A stretch of 64,000 nucleotides of DNA. Origin: Sanyastnella coralliicola. Its GTDB lineage: Bacteria > Bacteroidota > Bacteroidia > Flavobacteriales_D > Sanyastnellaceae. A program made the translations under genes and the position numbers. The notes under the pieces are model-generated. The model saw only the letters and a program-made list of their open reading frames with translations. It had not been told where the DNA came from and made no database searches. Positions 7,619 through 15,575 of this stretch are shown here, piece by piece (the stretch's first letter is position 1; each line of letters opens with the position of its first letter). The stretch is taken from positions 2,497,501-2,561,500 of the forward strand of contig NZ_CP132543.1 in the NCBI RefSeq assembly GCF_030845195.1, given 5' to 3'.

Positions 7619-8434
7619 ATGCCATTTATTCCTAGAGTTCCGAAACCTCCGATGAAAGAGGAAGATCTCCAGTTTATTGACCATGAGATGTCTTTTCTAT
7701 TGGAGCTTCGTCCTGAGTTAAAGGATAAAGAGTTGATCTTACCATTGCAGCGTTTTTTCCCTGACACGTATCGAGGAACGGAGGAGGATGCACGAATTGT
7801 GATTGACCGAGTAACTGAGCTCTGCGACGTGGTACCAGGTAGTTTTAAACTAGAGTTTGAAGATGAAGGACTTCGTCCGCTTCAAGGATTGGATAATTGG
7901 GAAAGTAGCGGAAGAAGCAGCGCGGGGTTATACGAACATGATCTCTACCCAACGATTACCATCAGCCGCGACATGTTCCGAAATTTCTCTGAATTAGTGA
8001 GCACCACGGCACATGAGTTAAGCCACCTCATCTATTATCGCTATTCCGAAATGGATTGCAGTCTTGCCCGTATGGCTTCTATTCACAAATCAGGTCTAGC
8101 TGATGAGGCCCCAGATTTCGAAGAGATTTCTCATGAAGAAAGAATCCACCGCGAAGAGTTGTTGACAGATATCCTCACGATCATGAACGGTTTCGGAATC
8201 TTTCTGGGAAACAGCAGTTTTCATTTCAGTCAGTGGTCAGGTGCTGGCAAAATGGGCTGGCAAACAGGATCTCTTGGTTATTTACCTACGATTGGCGCGG
8301 CCTACGTCCTTGCTAAACTAGAGTACAAAGGAGAAGAAAAGCTCCCGGATTGGGTGAAATACATGTCCAGCGCCATGAAAAGCGATTTTAAGAAGACGTG
8401 GAGGTGGGTTCATTATGTGAGTAAGGCTAGGTAG
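7619..8434 (+). CDS. Unknown protein with HExxH zinc-metallopeptidase-like motif
   Basis: 271 residues, not assigned to a named family. It carries HELSH (His132-Glu133-x-x-His136) inside a hydrophobic helix (TTAHELSHLIYYRY), the usual zinc-binding helix of gluzincin peptidases. A conserved-looking REELLTDIL (about 178-186), some 45 residues on, could give the third ligand. There is no signal peptide or membrane helix, which suggests a cytoplasmic enzyme. It is followed 62 bp later by a membrane protein gene on the same strand. Peptidase activity is inference from the motif only. Confidence 0.6.
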   Translation: MPFIPRVPKPPMKEEDLQFIDHEMSFLLELRPELKDKELILPLQRFFPDTYRGTEEDARIVIDRVTELCDVVPGSFKLEFEDEGLRPLQGLDNWESSGRSSAGLYEHDLYPTITISRDMFRNFSELVSTTAHELSHLIYYRYSEMDCSLARMASIHKSGLADEAPDFEEISHEERIHREELLTDILTIMNGFGIFLGNSSFHFSQWSGAGKMGWQTGSLGYLPTIGAAYVLAKLEYKGEEKLPDWVKYMSSAMKSDFKKTWRWVHYVSKAR

Positions 8435-8496
8435 CCTTCTAATGAGATATACATGGATTCACATCTTTCCTATCTTCGATTCAACAACTAAACACC

Positions 8497-9063
8497 ATGA
8501 GCGAAGATTCTGATATTCTCGATCAAATAGATCCTCCAAAGGTCAAGCCCAGAAAAGAAAGTAAGGTACCGCTGATCGTATATACCGTCATGGTAATGGG
8601 CTATATAGCCAGTTACTTCAGCGAAGCCGTGAATGGAGGGCTTTCTTTCTCATATATCAGCTTTCCTTATTCAGGCATTTTCACGTTAGGAGTGTGGGTA
8701 TTGGTTGCTCGCAAACATAAGTTTTGGACTTCTGCCTTTTCAACTACTTTGATCCTCTCTTTCCTGGGTATTATAGAGTACACCACATTCTTCGTTGGGA
8801 TCACACTGGGGAAATTCGAAATCAACGGCTTAGCCATTTTAATCTACCTCTTTCATATCACGATGAATGACGTCGTTTGGCCATGGACAAAAGAGAAGAG
8901 AATCGTCACTAGCACCGCGGAAGGTCGAACGGCTTATTTTGAAGACAAATTCAAAGACAAGACTGACGGACAGCTCAAAGCCATTTTGAACGGGAAACAC
9001 TCATCAGCGGAGTCGAAGAAAGCGGCGAAAAAGCTATTAGATCAACGTGATGGAGATTCTTGA
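8497..9063 (+). CDS. Unknown four-helix membrane protein with a helical C-terminal tail
   Basis: 188 residues with four hydrophobic segments at about 24-44, 54-72, 79-105 and 107-128. The soluble tail (about 145-185) reads as a short helical hairpin (FEDKFKDKTDGQLKAILN, then AAKKLLDQ). Similar tails end other Bacteroidota membrane proteins, and a fragment of a related tail is found at 10172-10297. A near-match promoter box TATCTTCG lies at 8471-8478. No function can be assigned. Confidence 0.65.
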   Translation: MSEDSDILDQIDPPKVKPRKESKVPLIVYTVMVMGYIASYFSEAVNGGLSFSYISFPYSGIFTLGVWVLVARKHKFWTSAFSTTLILSFLGIIEYTTFFVGITLGKFEINGLAILIYLFHITMNDVVWPWTKEKRIVTSTAEGRTAYFEDKFKDKTDGQLKAILNGKHSSAESKKAAKKLLDQRDGDS

Positions 9064-9083
9064 TAATAAATTAAAGGTGAGCT

Positions 9084-9228
9084 AAACGAAATTCAACCAA
9101 TTGCTTCCCTTGATCGTATACTGTTTACCAGAACTTCCAATCACCTAGATTGCTTTGGCTCCAACATCAAGCTCGAGCAACATTCCAATGTAACCGGCGG
9201 TAATTTCTGGGGTGTCATGTGCACCTGA
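9084..9228 (-). pseudogene. Possible decayed coding remnant (leftward)
   Basis: Read on the minus strand in one frame, this stretch gives a protein-like sequence (SGAHDTPEITAGYIGMLLEL, then DVGAKAI, an in-frame TAG, then VIGSSGKQYTIKGSNWLNFV and a stop). It has no start codon and one internal stop. I do not recognise the parent family. It lies directly beside another gene remnant, which supports the idea that 9064-9440 is a zone of gene decay. Confidence 0.3.
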
Positions 9229-9332
9229 AAGCTGGCAGCAACTCACTCGAGATGTTAAGCAATGGTACGTACTTGGTAATAGGAGTTGTTGATGTGGATG
9301 TTGCGAAGGAGAAGATTGTGCTGGAGAGGTAA
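9223..9332 (+). pseudogene. Remnant of a T9SS type A sorting domain, related to the end of the 5798-7258 gene
   Basis: The frame from 9224 encodes LKAGSNSLEMLSNGTYLV, IGVVD and a basic end followed by TAA. This is almost identical in protein to the last 36 residues of the serine hydrolase (about nt 7151-7258), but with many third-position changes. Similarity fades just upstream, where the frame is lost and there is no start. Like the parent, it is followed by a TTAGTNT-type heptamer array. This looks like an old duplication, or the surviving end of a second hydrolase gene. Confidence 0.75.
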
Positions 9333-9334
9333 GT

Positions 9335-9383
9335 ACTTAGTGATTAGTCTTTAGTTTTTAGTTTTTGGTTTTTGGCTATTAGT
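9335..9383. repeat. Heptamer array NNTTAGT x7
   Basis: Seven in-phase units: ACTTAGT, GATTAGT, CTTTAGT, TTTTAGT, TTTTGGT, TTTTGGC, TATTAGT. It starts right after the stop of the sorting-domain remnant. Confidence 0.85.
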
Positions 9384-9439
9384 CTAAATAAGGCAGTTCA
9401 CAACAAGTGCGCTTTGATAGCCGTTCATACTGAAACCGC

Positions 9440-9658
9440 ATGATTATGGATATGAACGTTGCCTTCGATTACTGTGTTGAGTTGCTTGAACACTGGGCTG
9501 TGCTCACCGGAACCACCTACAAAGAGATCAACATCTGGATATTCGTCATTATCGAACCGATTGTTTTCGTCGTAATGTCTTTGTGGATTTGGTGGTTGCT
9601 CCGAAGAGTTAAGTCGCTCAAGAAGACCACTTCTTTGAGTACCCTAGGTGCAGACTAG
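9440..9658 (+). CDS. Small single-pass membrane protein, unknown
   Basis: 72 residues, one strongly hydrophobic helix at about 32-55 (NIWIFVIIEPIVFVVMSLWI) followed by a basic tail (RRVKSLKK), which predicts an N-out/C-in orientation. Small proteins with an INIWIFVIIEP-type helix are common in this phylum, but I know no function. Its stop overlaps the end of the convergent gene at 9655 by 4 bp. Confidence 0.55.
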   Translation: MIMDMNVAFDYCVELLEHWAVLTGTTYKEINIWIFVIIEPIVFVVMSLWIWWLLRRVKSLKKTTSLSTLGAD

Positions 9659-10083
9659 TCAATCGTCACTTCAATTTTTCCTTCTTCCGCTTCATCATGC
9701 GTTCCCATCACAATGAACCATGAATCATTCGACTTTCGCCAATAATTCCCAGTGTATGTAAAGAAGAACTCTTCTTTCCCGCTGAACGCAGGAAAGCGCA
9801 CGGATTCTTCTGGATGGTATTTAAAAATGAGACGAAGCTTATCTTTTGGATTGAGTTCAACTGGAAAATCAAAGAGATCTTTCCGCTTCAACGCTTCTGC
9901 TAGCTTCTGATGATTCACTTTGAAATCTTCTTCGCTCATTCCTGAGGGAAACTGCACCTCCCCTAGCACCATTTCCATCTTACCTTCGACATAACGATAG
10001 AGCTCCCAAATATGATCCGCATTATGCAGCTCGTCTTCAGAAGCACAAGAACAGAGTTTGAGGTTTTTGGTTGGGATGCACAT
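9655..10083 (-). CDS. Unknown small cytoplasmic protein
   Basis: 142 residues from the ATG at 10083. A longer reading from 10176 is possible, but its extra N-terminus would come from a remnant gene on the other strand (10172-10297) and looks artificial. The protein is acidic and aromatic-rich in its second half (RFPAFSGKEEFFFTYTGNYW), with a CSCASEDEL stretch near the start. No signal peptide, membrane helix or familiar motif. Confidence 0.5.
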   Translation of the reverse strand: MCIPTKNLKLCSCASEDELHNADHIWELYRYVEGKMEMVLGEVQFPSGMSEEDFKVNHQKLAEALKRKDLFDFPVELNPKDKLRLIFKYHPEESVRFPAFSGKEEFFFTYTGNYWRKSNDSWFIVMGTHDEAEEGKIEVTID

Positions 10084-10171
10084 GAAAGAGAGTAGTGAAT
10101 TGCTTACAAACAAGAAGTAATTGGTTTTGTTTCGGTTAAAACCAAAGGCAGACTGACCACCCACAAAAGAT

Positions 10172-10297
10172 ACCAATTACTTCCAAAAGAAATTCGCTAG
10201 CCGCCCAGTCAAGCAGTTGAGGGATTTGATTGATAGTCCGCATACTTCAGCTGAGGCGCGGGAGGGGGCTAGGAAGGTTTTGGAAGGGAGAGAGTAA
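10172..10297 (+). pseudogene. Remnant of a C-terminal helical tail like that of the 8497-9063 protein
   Basis: The frame encodes TNYFQKKFASRPVKQLRDLI, then DSPHTSAEAREGARKVLEGR and a stop, with no start codon and a TGA 18 nt upstream. The pattern (YF..KF, then a short helix, then S.E....A..LL) matches the tail of the membrane protein at 8497-9063. Most likely the 3' end of a deleted gene. Confidence 0.6.
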
Positions 10298-10345
10298 CGA
10301 AACGCCCGGCTCAAGAATATGAACCGGACGCTTTTTGACGGTGAA

Positions 10346-10957
10346 TTAGTTCACCCAGACTTTGAACATCATCATCACGCGATTCTCGAAGACATTCCAT
10401 GGTACTCGAATTTTTCCATCTGTACCGGGCATAGGATCTCGAAGAATGACATAGTGCGGGATAGTATTATTCCATTGATCTACAGAATATTCAATTGCTG
10501 TTAATACATAGGCATGACCAACACCACCGTTAGGATTCCGAAGGCCTACAATCAAGGGCCATTTATAAGCTAACGCTTGGGTAATTTCATTTACATGGTT
10601 CACCACAGAGGAACAGTGAATAGTAGAATATCCGCCTCGAATATTTGGAGCCCATCCGCTCAATGCTCGTCTTATTTGGTTTGCATTCGCAGGTCGATCA
10701 ACCAAATCACCGTAGATGTGATGTACGATCTGTTCTTGTGTCACGTATAGCCCGTGATAATTCAAAACCATCTGAGAACATGCCGCCCAACACCAATTTG
10801 CTTGTCGTTGATTCCCATAAACAGATTCTGCTGCCATGAATTCGAATTCCACTGTTGGAACACCAGCAATGAAATAATTCGGTCCAGTTTGTTGAATTGA
10901 CTGAGCGCTTGCTACGCCACAAGCGAGTGTCATGAAAATTACAAGTAGATATCTCAT
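10346..10957 (-). CDS. Secreted papain-like cysteine peptidase (C70/AvrRpt2-like)
   Basis: 203 residues with a clear signal peptide (about 1-19, ending ASAQ). The catalytic Cys sits in NWCWAACSQM (Cys56); the His is in GGVGHAYVLTA (His148) and the Asp in ILRDPMPG (Asp174). This is the Cys-His-Asp order and motif style of the papain-like peptidase family C70 (AvrRpt2-like), which in free-living bacteria is of unknown role. Export to the periplasm or beyond is predicted. It stands alone: divergent or unrelated neighbours, no visible inhibitor gene. Confidence is good for the fold and moderate for the family name. Confidence 0.78.
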   Translation of the reverse strand: MRYLLVIFMTLACGVASAQSIQQTGPNYFIAGVPTVEFEFMAAESVYGNQRQANWCWAACSQMVLNYHGLYVTQEQIVHHIYGDLVDRPANANQIRRALSGWAPNIRGGYSTIHCSSVVNHVNEITQALAYKWPLIVGLRNPNGGVGHAYVLTAIEYSVDQWNNTIPHYVILRDPMPGTDGKIRVPWNVFENRVMMMFKVWVN

Positions 10958-11132
10958 TACATTCGATTTAAGGGTTGTAATTAATTCCCCTCCAAAAATG
11001 TGGACTTTAAAGTTGCCCTGATGTGAGATATTGGAGGAGAGTTGGGGGCTCAGATAAAGACTGACCCCCCGGTTTATCAGTCCCGATTAGCAAACTCTCA
11101 CATGCTTCTATTGCTAACCGAGGTTTTGATGA

Positions 11133-12569
11133 TTAGCGAGTCGCCACGGGTTCGAAGATCGTTCCCAGTGACTTGAAGTTGATTGCTTTCGACAGCGTGA
11201 CCACCATGTATGGGGTTGGTACATCAATACGATTGTAGATTTCTGCGTGTACTGTCAGACCCGCATTTGGCTCTGTAATCCAAATTTTCCCGTAGTAGAA
11301 CGCATCCAGATCATTCGCTCTGAAGGGCTGATCTAATCTTCGTTCTTGGCTCGATAATGTTGAGAAAGGTCGCATGAGTCCACCCCCTACTTGGAAACGA
11401 ACCGAAATCTTGTCATTTGAATGATCAAACATCAATCCTGCGCCTAAATTCAGGTCAAATTGATTACCGTAAATAGTGGTTAGATTCGGGTTATACGAAC
11501 CGGAATAATCAACAGGCGAAGATTCGCCAATAGCATAAGTGATAGTATCTCTATCTTGAATATTTGTGTATTGATAGTCCGTCTTAGAGCGTCTCCAAAT
11601 AAACTCACCAGTCAACATGAAGTAGCCTTTGGTAGCACGTCGTGACGCTGAATGATCTCCGAGTTTTCGCAATAAAGACATTTGCATACCAATGTTATCA
11701 GCCTGGTATGTGGTTCTACGATCAGCAACACGACTGAATTCAGTAATTGAGTCGTTTCCTACCATCAGATCTTCTCTGAAGTTTCTTGTCGTAACTGAAT
11801 CAGTACTCGAGAACGATCGATTCCCATAAAGGCTAACATAGGTGCCATACTTTCCATCCTGATTAGGCATGAATAAGTTGGTTGCGAAGAATAGTTTGTT
11901 TGCTTCTACTCCGTCCACCAAATCGAAATTAGTTCCGATGTAAGCCAGGTAGTTATAGTCGTTCAGTTTCGCAATAGGCAATACCTTAATGGTCATTTTC
12001 TGAATCGCACCAGTATTCGTTTCCGCCTTGTCTTCATCTCCTTCTTTGATAATTAATCCAAGATCAATCTGGCGGTTTCTATCGCTCATTTCATCTTTAG
12101 GCACGGTCAAGAAGAACTTGAATTTCTTCCCTTCATCAGCGTCTGTGAAGGATGTTTTTGTGGTGGAGATTGAGAATTCGTTCGCATTCAAAGTAGTACT
12201 TGAAAGCACTTTGACATCAACGGTATACGTTTTTCCGTCTGGGATTTTCTCAATCTCTAGTGTATAAACTACGGTCACATCTTGCAAAGAAGAACGTGTC
12301 AAAGAATCTGTAGCTTCTGAGAATTGGACCTTAAGAATAGTGTCTCCCTCTTCACCATCCTCTCCAGCATCATCGGTTGCTGGATCCGGGGTTTCGGTGG
12401 GAGTTGGTTCAGGCGAGGGCTCTTCCGTTTCTTCTGTCGTGGTAACAGTTTCAATAACTTCAGCACCATTCTGCTGAACCTCTTCTTGTGCGAAAATCGA
12501 TACTGAGGTTAATAGAATTACGAGAAGCAGGAACTGCTTAATACTAAGTTGTAGGTTGTAGGTTTTCAT
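11133..12569 (-). CDS. Unknown exported protein with proline/threonine linker and probable outer-membrane barrel
   Basis: 478 residues from the ATG at 12569 (an upstream ATG at 12602 would put 11 residues before the signal peptide, which is unlikely). Signal peptide about 1-27 ending FAQ. Then an acidic Pro/Thr/Glu linker (PSPEPTPTETPDP), a beta-rich segment resembling a Calx-beta-type domain (about 75-205), and a C-terminal half with alternating aromatic strands (FMLTGEFIWRRS, FQVGGGL) typical of outer-membrane barrels. Family and function not recognised. An imperfect stem (GACTGA/TCAGTC, 11059-11082) downstream may be its terminator. Confidence 0.65.
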   Translation of the reverse strand: MKTYNLQLSIKQFLLLVILLTSVSIFAQEEVQQNGAEVIETVTTTEETEEPSPEPTPTETPDPATDDAGEDGEEGDTILKVQFSEATDSLTRSSLQDVTVVYTLEIEKIPDGKTYTVDVKVLSSTTLNANEFSISTTKTSFTDADEGKKFKFFLTVPKDEMSDRNRQIDLGLIIKEGDEDKAETNTGAIQKMTIKVLPIAKLNDYNYLAYIGTNFDLVDGVEANKLFFATNLFMPNQDGKYGTYVSLYGNRSFSSTDSVTTRNFREDLMVGNDSITEFSRVADRRTTYQADNIGMQMSLLRKLGDHSASRRATKGYFMLTGEFIWRRSKTDYQYTNIQDRDTITYAIGESSPVDYSGSYNPNLTTIYGNQFDLNLGAGLMFDHSNDKISVRFQVGGGLMRPFSTLSSQERRLDQPFRANDLDAFYYGKIWITEPNAGLTVHAEIYNRIDVPTPYMVVTLSKAINFKSLGTIFEPVATR

Positions 12570-12716
12570 GGCATGTGATTTTTGAATGATTACATGCCGC
12601 AAGATTCAATCATCCTAAAAGCCTTGAAACCGTGATTGCACGTGAAAACGCCTCCGTATAATTACGAATTCAGTGCGTACTTATACTCAACACCTGAGTG
12701 TCTATACGGGTATGTT

Positions 12717-12731
12717 TTCCAAAATTTGGAA
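12717..12731. promoter_or_regulatory. Inverted repeat TTCCAAA-A-TTTGGAA
   Basis: Perfect 7-bp arms around one base, 54 bp before the start of the 12785 gene. The size and position fit a dimeric repressor or activator site for the following five-gene run, but no regulator is identified. Confidence 0.35.
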
Positions 12732-12784
12732 TTACATCAAAAACGAAATTACTTGCCAATCAAATCACTAATAATCATTTAACT

Positions 12785-13465
12785 ATGAAATCAAACAATT
12801 CAATTTTAATCTGCATAATTGCCTTGATACTTGGAGTGACGATAGGCTACTTTTTAGGAGCTTCAGGAGGAGAAGAAGGAGCGTTTTCTGGAGGTGACCC
12901 AATCGAAGATGACCTCGCTCAGTGTATGGTTAAATCATACGCCCAAAACCCAAGTTATCATTTGGCAGGCAGGTATGACGATACTCCGGTCGAAGTGCCT
13001 TATGTAAATGGAAGACCATTACCACCAAGACCCGCGAAACTTGAATCCTGGTTTATTGAACGAAACGCTCTCATGGCGTTGACACGCGATCACACATACA
13101 ACAACGACAATGACGACGAAGTAAAAGAGCGAATTTCTGGATTCAGGATATATCCCGCGATGCATAAGACATGTGTCAATGTTCAAGAAATGAATCCTCC
13201 AACGGGAAACCCATCTATTGATACAGTTCATTATAACTACCATACACTTGTCTTTGTACCTACAGTTGAACGTCAAAATTTGCACTTACCCTTGAATGGA
13301 CGTGCTTATGAGTTCGTTGATCCTTGTCCAAATGACTGCTTAGATGAACAATATTGTGTGGAGCCAGCTTCCTCATCCAATCAATTATGGAATTGGTTAT
13401 GTCATGATTATGTAACCGGATTAGAATGCTCTCAGAAAATTCCTAATCCTGATAAATGCGATTAA
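12785..13465 (+). CDS. Unknown membrane-anchored exported protein, Cys-rich C-terminus
   Basis: 226 residues from ATG 12785; the longer frame from 12698 is rejected because it would put the hydrophobic signal anchor (about 6-25) in mid-protein. After the anchor comes a Gly/Glu linker, then a soluble domain with eight Cys clustered at the end (CPNDCLDEQYC, WLCHDY, ECSQ, DKC), which suggests disulfides outside the cytoplasm. It overlaps the next gene by 10 bp and heads a run ending in a two-component pair. Not recognised. Confidence 0.6.
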   Translation: MKSNNSILICIIALILGVTIGYFLGASGGEEGAFSGGDPIEDDLAQCMVKSYAQNPSYHLAGRYDDTPVEVPYVNGRPLPPRPAKLESWFIERNALMALTRDHTYNNDNDDEVKERISGFRIYPAMHKTCVNVQEMNPPTGNPSIDTVHYNYHTLVFVPTVERQNLHLPLNGRAYEFVDPCPNDCLDEQYCVEPASSSNQLWNWLCHDYVTGLECSQKIPNPDKCD

Positions 13466-14103
13466 AGCTTTTATCTCAGCTTGTGTACTTTCTGACACTA
13501 CTCTTATCGAGTGGTGTCGGATTGTACCTCTTCAAGAAGATTCCGATTCCTCTCAGGGTTCTAATTGTTCTCCTGGTTCTGACATTAGCAAACGAATTCT
13601 TTGTTCATTTCGTTGGTTCAAGGGATCAGAACATTCTTGCTTATTGGGGTTACGCTATTTTAAGTTGCTGTATCGTTCCATTAACGATTGGACTTTCGAG
13701 CAAACTCAAAATAATGAGGAATATAAGTCTGTTATTCACTGTCATAATAACAGCCTTTGGTATATTATCTTTGCTTAGTTATGAAACATTACCGTTTCCT
13801 TCGAAATGGCTTTTGACCATAATACCTGCGCTCATAACGTATATCGTAATAACGTTATTCAAAAGAGTGAAAGAGCCCTCGGTTACCCCTTTGTTCAAAA
13901 ACTGGAGAATAACAGTACCCCTCATATTCCTTGCATATTACACGTTAACGCTTCTATACCTAGGGTCAATCAACTATTTCATCAACAAGGGAGCCGTGAA
14001 CGAAATCCTCAATGGCTTCAACCGCATTGTTTCCATTGTATACTACCTCTCCCTCGGGTATATTTTGTATTCTTCAGCTGAACCCTCTCGCATAAATGAC
14101 TGA
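13456..14103 (+). CDS. Unknown polytopic membrane protein next to a histidine kinase
   Basis: 215 residues, six or seven hydrophobic helices over almost the whole length, short charged loops, no soluble domain. It overlaps the gene before by 10 bp and the histidine kinase after by 8 bp, so all are probably made from one mRNA. In other Bacteroidota, membrane proteins of this size sit before NarL-type kinases; a role as sensing partner for the kinase, which itself has only one helix, is a reasonable inference. Confidence 0.6.
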   Translation: MRLKLLSQLVYFLTLLLSSGVGLYLFKKIPIPLRVLIVLLVLTLANEFFVHFVGSRDQNILAYWGYAILSCCIVPLTIGLSSKLKIMRNISLLFTVIITAFGILSLLSYETLPFPSKWLLTIIPALITYIVITLFKRVKEPSVTPLFKNWRITVPLIFLAYYTLTLLYLGSINYFINKGAVNEILNGFNRIVSIVYYLSLGYILYSSAEPSRIND

Positions 14104-14848
14104 AGATTTAACTTTTCTCCTGATTTCTGGAATATTGGTTTTTCTCCTGCTTATTGTAGGAATAGTGGCGTTTGTAATTGCATATCAAAAAAACCTAAGA
14201 TCGCACCAAGCTGAGAAGTCGCTTCTGCTATCAGAGTTTCAGAATCAGTTACTCGAATCCCAACTAGAAATCTCCGAACAAACTATGCGCCAAATCGCCC
14301 AAGAGATTCACGATAATGTTGGTCAGCGACTTACAATGGTAATGCATGCCACGGAGAAATCAGGCGATCAGGATCTAAGCAACATACTACTAGAAATACG
14401 AGAAGATTTAAGAGGAATTTCTCATAGTCTCCATAGCTCCAGAATTGCAGAACTAGGTCTAGACCTTGCCTTGGAGAAAGAATGCCTGCTTGTCCAAAAG
14501 ACTGCTGGCTTGACTTGTCACTATCACCCGACCGAAGAACGACTATTATTGACACCTCAGGAAGAGGTCATCCTGTTTCGATGTGTGCAAGAGGCCATCA
14601 ACAATGCTATCAAATACGCTGAAGCCAAAGAATTGAACGTAACGCTTGCTGTTTCGGATTCTACTCTCAAATTAGAAGTTAACGATAACGGGATAGGGTT
14701 CGAGATCAATAGCAAAGCAAATGGACTCGGACTTACCAGCATTAATGAACGGATGCAAATGATTCAAGGAACGTTCGAAATTGCCTCCAAAGTTGGCTCT
14801 GGTACGACACTCACCTTTACAAAAGAAATGAACCATGGATCAGATTAG
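14096..14848 (+). CDS. Sensor histidine kinase, HisKA_3 (NarX/DesK) class
   Basis: 250 residues: one N-terminal helix (about 7-30), a coiled-coil stretch (about 33-66), the phosphoacceptor box EIHDNVGQRL with His72, and a HATPase domain (about 155-248) with N box QEAINNAIKYA, DNGIGF and GLGLTSI. There is no periplasmic sensor domain of note, so the signal probably comes through the neighbouring membrane protein or a cytoplasmic cue. It overlaps the response regulator by 14 bp. HisKA_3 kinases phosphorylate NarL/LuxR-type regulators, which is what follows. Confidence 0.92.
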   Translation: MTEDLTFLLISGILVFLLLIVGIVAFVIAYQKNLRSHQAEKSLLLSEFQNQLLESQLEISEQTMRQIAQEIHDNVGQRLTMVMHATEKSGDQDLSNILLEIREDLRGISHSLHSSRIAELGLDLALEKECLLVQKTAGLTCHYHPTEERLLLTPQEEVILFRCVQEAINNAIKYAEAKELNVTLAVSDSTLKLEVNDNGIGFEINSKANGLGLTSINERMQMIQGTFEIASKVGSGTTLTFTKEMNHGSD

Positions 14849-15479
14849 AATTGCTATCGCCGACGATCACGATTTGATCCGAAATGGCATCGCGAAATTG
14901 GTAGAAGAGTATAACTGCGAGGTCATTTTCCAAGCTACCAACGGCCAAGATCTCATCGATCAATTAGCCAACCAATCCGTTGACGTTGTTTTGATGGATA
15001 TCAATATGCCCGAGAAAGACGGAATAAAAGCAACACAGGAAATCTCTGACAACTACCCTAATATCAAGGTCGTTGCGCTGACGGCTCTGGAAGACGAAAC
15101 GAATACCATTCGAATGCTGCGTGCAGGGGCTCGTGCTTACCTTCTCAAAAGTTCTTCATCAGAAGAACTGAATCGAGCCATTCGAGATGTGTTTGAACGC
15201 GGCTATCATTTCTCCGAACTTGTTTCGGGCAGGCTAATTCAGAACCTGAATAAGAACCACGAAAGCCAAGAAACTTCTATTGCTTTGGAGCTAAGCGAAC
15301 GTGAAATTGAATTTGTCCAATACTTGTGTACCGAAATGACGAACAAGGAAATTGCTGATAAGATGCACGTTTCGCCACGTACATCTGAGGGGTGGCGCAA
15401 AAGTCTATGTGACAAGTTCGGAGTGAGTACTAGAGTGGGGATTGTGTTGTTCGCGTTTCGAAACAATCTTACCAGTTGA
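14835..15479 (+). CDS. NarL/LuxR-family response regulator
   Basis: 214 residues. Receiver domain with the acidic pocket (Asp10-Asp11) and phosphorylation site Asp55 in VVLMDINMP, Thr and Lys switch residues later (VALTA, YLLKSS). The C-terminal LuxR-type helix-turn-helix (about 145-205) has LSEREIEFVQYLCTEMTNKE and VSPRT. Cognate partner of the kinase at 14096. Targets are unknown; the inverted repeat at 12717 and the membrane-protein array that follows are possible ones. Confidence 0.93.
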   Translation: MDQIRIAIADDHDLIRNGIAKLVEEYNCEVIFQATNGQDLIDQLANQSVDVVLMDINMPEKDGIKATQEISDNYPNIKVVALTALEDETNTIRMLRAGARAYLLKSSSSEELNRAIRDVFERGYHFSELVSGRLIQNLNKNHESQETSIALELSEREIEFVQYLCTEMTNKEIADKMHVSPRTSEGWRKSLCDKFGVSTRVGIVLFAFRNNLTS

Positions 15480-15575
15480 GTCCCTTAAAGAAACACTCAA
15501 CTACCAACGTTATATTTCTTCCAACGAATTCTAGATTTGCTCACTTAGCCCTGATATAATTGTGATCTTGTCTCA

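Noticed and set aside
9655-10176. Longer N-terminus (31 extra residues) for the 9655 gene
   Set aside because: The extension comes from the region of the tail remnant on the other strand and has no protein-like character; ATG 10083 is preferred.
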